From contig NC_132887.1 of NCBI RefSeq assembly GCF_030463535.1, positions 21,656,943 through 21,720,942 on the forward strand: DNA of 64,000 nt, given 5' to 3'. Position numbers and translations under genes: made by a program. This document shows positions 56,340-64,000 of the stretch, in pieces (position 1 is the stretch's first letter; each line of letters begins with the position of its first letter). Under the pieces are notes generated by a model, which searched no databases, was not told where the DNA came from, and was given only the letters and a program-made list of their open reading frames with translations. Source of the stretch: Salminus brasiliensis (taxonomy: Eukaryota; Chordata; Actinopteri; Characiformes; Bryconidae).

Positions 56340-58260
56340 AAGGTCTTTATCTCTGCTTTTCTGTTTTTTGTCTTCATGAACTGTCCTAGGTCGCACTCTG
56401 TCTTTATCCCAAATAAATCCTTGCCCCTCTCATCAGTTCCAGCTCTTTCAGCTGCATATTAATAATCAAGACACAATCTGGCTATTGTTGGGATCATGCA
56501 AAAACCTTAAAATCTTCAACATAGCAACTTAACAGGAGGCAAAAAAAAAAAACTCTTAACTATCAATGGAAGTTAATGTAATGTAAATTGTGTGACAGCT
56601 AAGTTTGGGTAGCAACATAATCCTTGCAACTGCATTATGTAACCATAATACAACAGTAACTGATTACTGTGAAAAAGAAGGGGTGTCAAACGTACAGTCC
56701 GATAAATGTATAATCTGGCTCACCAAATAAATTCAGAATCCATGCTCTCAGCACAGACTATTTCATAGAGCTCAGAGCTTATAAGAAGAAATCCACTCTC
56801 CCCAAACCACACTGACCTAAAGGACAAAACAGAGAGACAGTCAAAATCCTTGCCATGGCATTACGCACGACAGTAATCGATTACTGTGAAAATGTAGGGG
56901 TGTCAAACACACGGCCTGATAAACTTAGAATCGGGCATTTCTATTTTTCTTCATGAACTGTCCCAAATCCTTGTCCTTCTCATTAGTTCCAGCTCTTTCA
57001 GCTGCATATTAATAATCAAGACACATCACCAAACTAGACAGAAGACCTTGAAGACACTTTTGATGCCATATGCCATAGAATAAAGTGAACATGAAAAATA
57101 AATATGCTAGAATTTCCAAACGGTTGATCAGTTTTGGATAAAAATACTAAGCTGATGGGCAATTAGTCACACCATAGTGACTGTGTCTACGTATTTCTGA
57201 ACTGAAGTGTTCGAGTACGAGCCAAAAAAAAAAAAAAAGGTGTTACTGTCAAAGAACATTGAATTTTTGGTACACAGACATCTAGGCAAGCCAATCCTCT
57301 GTGCTCAAAGAGCATCCAACAGTGAAAGCAGAGTAACGGATTACATCTTTTTAAAGACATTTCCACTGTAATTGCAAAACCAAACTTATTGCAGAAAATG
57401 GGCTTTATGCTCCAGTGACTACCTTTCTAAAAGACTCTCATATATAATCCCTGACAGTGCACAAAGCACAAAGTGATGGTTTCTCAGAAGTCAAACCATT
57501 GGTTTTTATTTGAACTTACGCTGGCCGCACTGAGGACTCACATAATAAACGCTCCGGTTCGGCCAATCCTAATATTTACAGGGAAAGCAATACTCTTGAG
57601 TACCCAAAATATTGGCAGCTCCTTATACTGCAGCCTCTGAAAGCAATATGCACAGAGAACGAAAGCTGTTCTAATCTTTGTTCAAGCTACTTGTTTCATT
57701 TCCTCCTGGCCTGAACTTCAAGGTTGCCATCTACCTAACGCCACAATTACTGTGGCTTCTTATTCAGTAAATCTGCTATCTGTATGAGGTCTTGGAGAGC
57801 AATATGTACCAACATTTCATCCGTTTCTTTTCCATTTCAGTTTCATCTATGCGGCGTTTAAGGGTGAGCGAGAGGATGCGTGTGGAAGGCAGAGCTGCAC
57901 AATATGGGTATTGTTGGGATCATGCAAAAACCTTCAAATCTCCTACATAGCAACTTAACAAAACATACTTACCATCAATGGCAGTTAATGTAAAAAGATG
58001 CTATTAAGTCATTCTGGAGCTTTTCTATTGGACCATTCATCATAAAACTGCCAGACTGAAATGATCTAAAAAGAAAGGGAGATATAAGGTTTTTTTTCGG
58101 TACCCGATACAGCCTGATAAATGTACAATCTGGCCTGCCAAATAAATTCAGAATCCATGCTCTCAGCACAGATTCATTCATTGCTCTATAGAGCTTAGCC
58201 TCTTAAAAGAAGAAATCCGTTCTCCCTAAACCACACTGACCTATAGGACAAAACAGGGAG
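56340..58260. repeat. mosaic of duplicated blocks
   Basis: Block a (TCTTCATGAACTGTCC...AGCTGCATATTAATAATCAA) at 56370-56475 and 56950-57025. Block b (TATTGTTGGGATCATGCAAA) at 56484-56580 and 57908-57995. Block c (TGATTACTGTGAAAA...GGGGTGTCAAAC) at 56660 and 56879. Block d (GATAAATGTA...CAGAATCCATGCTCTCAGCA...GAGACAGTC) at 56700-56845 and 58110-58268. Block order differs between copies. Confidence 0.85.
57990..58060 (+). repeat. interspersed repeat, family H (diverged)
   Basis: TTAAGTCATTCTGGAGCTTT then TCTATTGGACCATTCATC resembles the copies at 33.5 and 59.9 kb. Confidence 0.4.
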
Positions 58261-58261
58261 A

Positions 58262-58885
58262 CGGTCAAACTCAAAAGCAGAGCCAATCAGAATCTCTATT
58301 TCAGGCGGGGACAGAACAACAGAGAGTCAAACCCAGGGGTAGAGCCAATCAGAATCTCTATTTCAGCTGGGGGCAGGAGAAAAAGAGAGTCAAAACCAGA
58401 GGCAGGGCCAATCAGAATCTCTATTTTTAGCTGAGGGCAGGACAACAGAGAGTCAAACCCAGAGGCAGGGCCAATCAGAATCTCTATTTTTAGCTGAGGG
58501 CAGGACAACAGAGAGTCAAACCCAGAGGCAGGGCCAATCAGAATCTCTATTTTTAGCTGAGGGCAGGACAACAGAGAGTCAAACCCAGAGGCAGGGCCAA
58601 TCAGAATCTCTATTTCAGCTGGGGCAGGACAGAAGAGAGTCAAACTCAGAGGCAGAGTCAATCCGAATCTCTATTTCAGCCGGGGACAGGACAGAAGAGT
58701 CTTAAACTTCGAGGCAGAGCCAATCAGAATCTCTATTTCAGGCGGGGGGCAGGACAACAGAGAGTCAAACCCAAAAGCAGAGCCAATCAGAATCTTTATT
58801 TTTAGCTGGGGGTAGGACAACAGAGAGTCAAACCCAGAGGTAGAGCCAATCAGAATCTTCATTTCGGGGAGGGATGGGACTTCTC
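58262..58885. repeat. tandem array of ten 61-63-bp units with CCAAT boxes
   Basis: Each unit reads GACAACAGAGAGTCAAACCC, AGAGGCAGRGCCAATCAGAA and TCTCTATTTCAGCTGGGGGC, with small variants. CCAAT starts at 58283, 58345, 58408, 58471, 58534, 58597, (TCAAT) 58658, 58720, 58783 and 58846. On the minus strand the 63-bp units keep one frame, giving a repeated IEILIGPASGFDSLLSCPQL peptide (58661-58296 and, with changes, 58889-58671). It has no recognisable family and I do not call it a gene. Confidence 0.95.
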
Positions 58886-58889
58886 CCAA

Positions 58890-59660
58890 ACAGTGAAAGC
58901 AGTGTGACTGATTTAGTGAGAGAACTGCTCCAGCTCATTACTCTGGTCATAAACGAATATGAACACACAGTGTGTGGAACTTACTAAATGTCCATCACAG
59001 CAATTTTGGTTCCATCAAGAAGCATTTTGGTAAAGAAGCCAAGAGTGTGAAGAACCTTTCACCTTGGTAAAAAACCTGGACTTCTTTAAATCTTGAAAAT
59101 GTTCTTCACACTCTCACATCTCCTTTACAAAAAGGTTCTTCATGGTTCTTCTTTGGCATCACTCAAAGAACCCTTTACGTTTTAGAGTGCGTATTAGACA
59201 GGACATGTGTTTCAGGGGGACATGAGGTTAATTGGATTTTTATCCAGTGTCTTTTCTGCAATATGTTATCCTAAAGTAGCAGAAAGTAATCAGATTGCGT
59301 TACTTTAATATTAGTAATCTTTTGTATTATGTTACCATTACATTTCTGAACAGATGATCAATAATCTGTAATGGACCCAACCCTGGTGTCTGTGATCATA
59401 TATAAATGCAATGTTGGGAAAACAAACTATTGGAGCTATTGGATACTGTAATGAGGATATGAGAAGTAATAAATTGCTAGAATTAATCTCTAATATTACA
59501 GATGTGCAGTAAATACAGAGATGTGTAGTTAAAAGACAAATCTAAGCCAACACCATAAACTACACCCCCCATTCATTACTGTGTGAAAAACTGAAATCAC
59601 AGCTGCAAGAACATATTTGTGCACCGAAAGCCTCATAATTTCTGTTAATTACATTAATAC
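58890..59660. other. intergenic with AGAACC-type repeat
   Basis: 59030-59190 pairs GAAGAACCTTTCACCTTGGT and AAAAGGTTCTTCATGGTTCT then AGAACCCTTTACGTTTTAGA, a palindromic short repeat. The rest is unassigned. Confidence 0.5.
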
Positions 59661-59689
59661 AGATTATATATTTAGACATTCCAGAATTA

Positions 59690-59770
59690 TTGGGTTAGTT
59701 ATATTACCCCCATCCCTAACTATTGTTCAAGATTTTGAAGATTAAATATTCATATGTTTAAAAATGTTAA
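59690..59770 (+). repeat. solo arm of the inverted-repeat element at 19.9 kb
   Basis: TTATATTACCCCCATCCCTA then ACTATTGTTCAAGATTTTGA and TTCATATGTTTAAAAATG resemble 20448-20515. Confidence 0.45.
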
Positions 59771-59879
59771 AAAATAAATAAATTAAAATAATGGCCTAAT
59801 TCTTTTCATGAGCATATGGGTGACTTCACAAGTAAAGGCAAAAATGTCCTTAACTCTGAATAAACTCTTATTTTACATT

Positions 59880-60025
59880 AACTTCCATTCAAAGTCATTT
59901 AGAGCATTTCTATTGGTCCATTCATCCAGAATTATTTACACAGTGAACAGAGCAGCCACAGGGTTCAAACCATGCAAAACACTAAGAACGGTCAAAAACG
60001 GAGATACATAGTTTTCACTGGACAG
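59880..60025 (+). repeat. interspersed repeat, family H
   Basis: TAGAGCATTTCTATTGGTCC then ATTCATCCAGAATTATTTAC matches 33515-33570. It is followed by GAGATACATAGTTTTCACTG then GACAGCAG, also seen at about 32996-33020. Confidence 0.55.
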
Positions 60026-60425
60026 CAGCGATATATAACATTTGTCTGCTACTAGTTTCAAATATCAGTTTCTATTCATCTGCTAAATTTAAGACATTCT
60101 GGAGAAAAATAAAAACACAACATAGTGAATATGCCAAATTTTACTTTCCCCCACCCAAATATATGAAACCAGCAAATAAACAGTTATTACGTATTAAAAT
60201 GGGCAGATTTGTAGCGGGTGTGTATTTATTTTATTTCATTTAAATTAGGAGTAATCTGACCAGAGGTGCTCCAACGTTCCCAGAAAACTGTACAACCATG
60301 TTTGTTTTGCTCCGTTGTGACAGCAGCCATTACTGCTTGACACATTTTGCACACAACTGTGGGAGTGAGAATAATCACCACAAGCATTTTCACAGGCTAG
60401 TAGTTAAGGACAGAGTAGTGTTTGA

Positions 60426-60428
<3 letters not shown>

Positions 60429-60488
<60 letters not shown>
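60429..60488. repeat. (GT)n microsatellite
   Basis: About 30 GT units. Confidence 0.96.
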
Positions 60489-60491
<3 letters not shown>

Positions 60492-61028
60492 GACAATTTG
60501 CAATTTGCTCTGTAGCAGAGTTCAAAACCCCTTCACATGTCTGCTCTAACATATGTAATGTCATTTGGTCAGTTATGTCATGGCAGTCCCTGCAGTTTGT
60601 TGATTATTCAGATTACAATGTTGATGAAGAAAGGAAAAGATGAATTCTGAGGCCCTCTTGGAGGCATATTGGGACACCTGCTCATTCGGCGTTTCTTCCC
60701 AAATAAAGGATATTTCAAATAAATGGGGTAATTGTCTCTACTGTGCAGGGAAGGCTTTCTACTAGATTTTGAAGCATTGCTGAGAGGATGTGATTGCATT
60801 TAGCGATGTTAGTAAGTGTTAGTAAGGTCAGGATGTTGGATGACCACCACCCTAACTCATCTCAAAAGTACTGGCTGGAGTAACGGCACTCCAAAGAACA
60901 CAGTTCCACAGGGGCTTTATAACCTTCTAGCTCTGCCTGGCATCAGGCATAGTGCCAACAGGTTCATGTTTATCTGCTCCAGAGAGTCCTATTCTATTGG
61001 CATTACTTCTCTACAGAAGCAGGGCAGG

Positions 61029-61074
<46 letters not shown>
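61029..61074. repeat. (GT)n microsatellite
   Basis: About 23 GT units ending GTGTGCGCAC. Confidence 0.95.
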
Positions 61075-61078
<4 letters not shown>

Positions 61079-61304
61079 ACATTTGCACATCTGCGTCAGC
61101 AATGGGTGTAACTCAAAGTAGCTGAATACGTTCATTAGAAGGAGCGTCCACAAATACAGTGAATTTTAAAGACATCCAGATTCCACAATCTACACAAGCT
61201 CAGTGCATTGGAGTTATTTTCATGCAGAATTCTATAACTCCCTTTATATATTGTCACCATCATACAAAAAGCATCCATTTTTCACATTTCGACATAGTGT
61301 GTTG

Positions 61305-62123
61305 TTCTTTACATTGCGTCCAACTTCCACAATGAGTGGGCCAATAGAAATGCTCCAAAATTACCTGGAAAATAAGAGAATTTGTGTTTTTATTTAAAAG
61401 CACGCTATGCCGCAAATTTCTGTCAGGTGTACCGTTTTTCTATTCATCGGGAAAAAAATCAAATGTTGACAGATTTCTTTTATTAATTTAGTTTTATGTT
61501 TAACAAGAAATAAAGAAGCAGGATGATGCTGTATTACTGTTTAAACTGAAATAAAAGAATTAACACATTTTGTAATTAATACAGGCGTGCTGACTGTCTC
61601 AAAATTCCACACATCCATATGGCAGGCATATATGTCTGCAATATCATCTGTAGTGTCTCTTATACTGATTAAATGCTCAAAAATATGTTCCGATATGGGG
61701 GAATGATGATGAATAGGGGAATTTTTGGTATTGAGCCACATCCGATTAGACTGACAAATGGACAAGCGCCAGGTTTAGCTTAACCAAACTGCAATGTGAA
61801 AGCAAAACTAACCAGATGAAATGTTTACAGTAGAACAGAAGCATTAACTTGGACTTTCAGGTGTGAAAATGGGAAAACAGGGGAAAATAAGATAGAGAGG
61901 TAGAGAATAATGGTCTAATGACTGGGGAAAACAATTGACCATTTTAATGGGACAACTGGAAAACTGAAGACTGTGTGTTTAGGGTTGAATCACACTGATG
62001 GATTTTCTCAGCTTGATGTTGATGATTTAGTCGCAGTGGTCCTCCACAGCAGATCTGGACAAGAAACTGACCTAAACACAAACTGTTGCCAAAGACCCCA
62101 GAACAACCTCAAACATTTTACAT

Positions 62124-62179
<56 letters not shown>

Positions 62180-63320
62180 GTGTTTTAAAGACTGAGGGCA
62201 GATAGCTGGTCAGCAGGGCTTCCTATTATTATTCTGAAATGAGAAGATTAGTGACAATCTTCAGATAATATTTGCTATTATTATTATTAGGTTTTGATTT
62301 TTGGTTGTTTTTTCATTATCTATCACTCTAAGAACCCAATTGACAGAGATAACTGATCAATGACAGAGCCTCACTCTGTTGGAGGACATGAGAAAGGTGG
62401 AATTGTGTGTAGATGCTTATCTTAAGCCCACAGCTGAGGATTGTCCGATAGGAATACCCCTCAACTATTTTCATATAGGACATGATTGGATTGACTTCTT
62501 GCTCAATTTATTTTAACTTCATTAATTTCACTTCAATTATATCTTATCACAAATCCTGCTTTGTGGTATACCCCATAAGAGTGTGTTAAGAACCCTATAG
62601 GAGTGTGTTAAAAGCAGAACAGAAAGCTGGAGGTCTTTAGGCCTCTACATGACCCAGACAGTACACCCAGCACAGTTAAAAATAGGCTCAAAGAACTCAT
62701 GCTAAATGCCTGTTTAGCAACTTCATGTCCACAGGTGACAGCAAAAAGTAGTCATCAAAATGTCATGGGTGACGCAGGAGTAGTACCCACTGGAGAACCG
62801 CTGAGGGAAACCCATTTTTAAACATGAAAAAAAGGGGACAAAGAAGCTTGTAGTAAACCACCAGCTTTATGGTGCAGTACAGTTTTGGTGCCTGTTGGAA
62901 CTACAATTAAAACATGCGTTTACAGTTTTTCTTTCTTAGAATAAATACAAAGAAAAGCAATAGAAAAGGCAGTGATTTTATGAATGTTAATGTGTTTCTG
63001 TTTTTAGAGCTGTCCTCATGGCACACTAGTGAAGATGGAACTTGTTGTTTTTACAGTAGAGAGCTCACGACTCACTTTGCAAAACATCTAAAAGTAATAT
63101 TTTCCTGGAAAGTCTCCCGCATATTGATAGCGGCTCCATGATGCTGATCATTATATATATATAAAAAAAGATTCCAGCAAATGAGCGTGACACAGCTACA
63201 AGACCTTAAAAGTTGTACAAATATAACAAAGTCTGGCTGGGATTTCTAAATTGAGTGAAATGTCCAGGATTTTGCATTTATTTCAATTTAGCTTCTACAT
63301 TCGAAAAACGTAATCACAAA
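61305..63320. other. intergenic, no gene seen
   Basis: A family H fragment lies at 61315-61370 on the minus strand (GGAGCATTTCTATTGGCCCA). A (CA)n run lies at 62125-62178. Open frames at 61541-61765 and 62914-63141 show no recognisable domain. Confidence 0.45.
62125..62178. repeat. (CA)n microsatellite
   Basis: About 26 CA units. Confidence 0.96.
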
Positions 63321-63329
63321 TTTAAATAT

Positions 63330-63590
63330 TGTAAAGGCAAATGTAAATAAACTCAATGTGTATGCAATGTGTATAAACTTTATGTAAATGAAAATGTAAA
63401 TAAACAATGTAAATATTATAAATGCAAATGTAAATAAAATGTAAATAAAAGCAAAATTTTAAAAAGCCCATGTGTATAAACTCAATGTAAATAATGTAAA
63501 TGCAAATATAAATAAGTCAAATGTAAAAAAAGCCAATGTGTATAAATGCAATGTAAATAATGTAAATGCAAATGTAAATAAACACAATCG
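63330..63590. repeat. degenerate AATGTAAATAA minisatellite
   Basis: Repeated AAATGTAAATAA, CTCAATGTGTATAAAC and ATGTAAATGCAAATGTAAAT segments over 260 bp. It gives an Asn/Val/Lys-rich artefactual frame (63472-63675). Possibly an expanded SINE/LINE tail, since AAATGT tails occur on retroposons in this window. Confidence 0.8.
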
Positions 63591-63599
63591 GCACCAAAA

Positions 63600-64000
63600 G
63601 CTTCAAGAGTTAAAAACAATAATTATTTCAGTCACACCCACAGTTACGGCCTGTCAAGCGTTCCAGGAGGACTGAACAGTGTCCAGTCAAATAATTTTTA
63701 TATACGGCTACCAATTTGTTTTGTTGTTGCTTTTTTTATATTTATTTTACTCGTGACACTTGCGAGTTGAAACATAAGGAGGTAATTGGTTCATATTGCC
63801 TATTAAGGTTATTTATTAGTCTTAATAAATTATTAAATGTGTTAATGTTCATCATCATAGCTGCATGGTTTTAGAGGTATTTACTCCTCCCACCCTCACA
63901 CATACGACTGTGGTAGAGTGTACGACTTAGGCCTATTTGAAGCCCCCCTGCCACAATTTCCCGACCAGGGTAGACGCCTAGCGACCCAACTGTCCTCTTT
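63600..64000. other. intergenic, nothing recognised
   Basis: No exon, repeat or RNA gene seen up to the window end. Confidence 0.4.

Larger units (their letters stand above)
60030..61300. other. intergenic, no gene seen
   Basis: Contains (GT)n runs at 60429-60488 and 61029-61074. Cysteine/valine-rich open frames there are microsatellite artefacts. Short open frames around 60608-61121 show no domain. Confidence 0.45.

Noticed and set aside
58296..58889. Minus-strand peptide repeat (IEILIGPASGFDSLLSCPQL) as a repetitive protein gene
   Set aside because: It follows a 63-bp tandem DNA repeat whose length keeps the frame. The frame shifts where units are 61-62 bp, and no start, splice or family evidence exists.

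Overview
The window is nuclear DNA from a ray-finned fish, possibly an otophysan (the taxon is an impression, not a test). Evidence: one vertebrate gene split by GT-AG introns, abundant CA/GT and AT microsatellites, teleost-style tRNA-derived SINEs, 3' ends of non-LTR retrotransposons, Tc1-like transposons and short palindromic DNA elements. There is nothing prokaryotic, organellar or viral in it.

The only protein-coding gene I can support is bahd1, on the minus strand. Six coding exons join in frame into an 844-codon protein: 25888-24247, 19242-18869, 17023-16864, 14171-14092, 13774-13683 and 12296-12110. Its blocks follow mammalian BAHD1 from the MTH start to the C-terminal BAH domain ending KNLQ. 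A non-coding first exon ending at 30777 and a CpG-rich promoter at about 30.8-31.15 kb are inferred from a good splice donor and base composition. A long 3' UTR probably lies below 12109. Introns 1-6 carry microsatellites, a SINE with a long inverted repeat (20.57-20.87 kb), an inverted-repeat DNA element (19.86-20.52 kb) and a LINE 3' end (14.5-14.95 kb).

From 1 to 7.9 kb and from 31.75 to 64 kb I see no gene. These flanks hold repeats and long non-repetitive stretches. Notable items are a 480-bp GA-rich purine tract beside the promoter; a SINE insertion whose empty site survives in a nearby paralogous copy; a nearly full-length but broken Tc1-like transposon of 1464 bp with inner and outer terminal repeats (49899-51362); a 0.9-kb TAGG/TTGG tetranucleotide satellite with higher-order units (47.8-48.7 kb); a mosaic of duplicated blocks (56.3-58.3 kb) ending in ten 61-63-bp units that each carry a CCAAT-type box (58.27-58.88 kb); and stretches with the look of conserved non-coding elements, best at 55.02-55.6 kb.

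BAHD1 is a chromatin silencer, so the window is best read as one heterochromatin-factor locus with possible regulatory DNA around it. I found no multi-gene system and no convincing sign of a new molecular machinery. The most interesting points are regulatory or structural: an upstream ORF overlapping the bahd1 start, the CCAAT array, the SINE hairpin and the candidate conserved elements.
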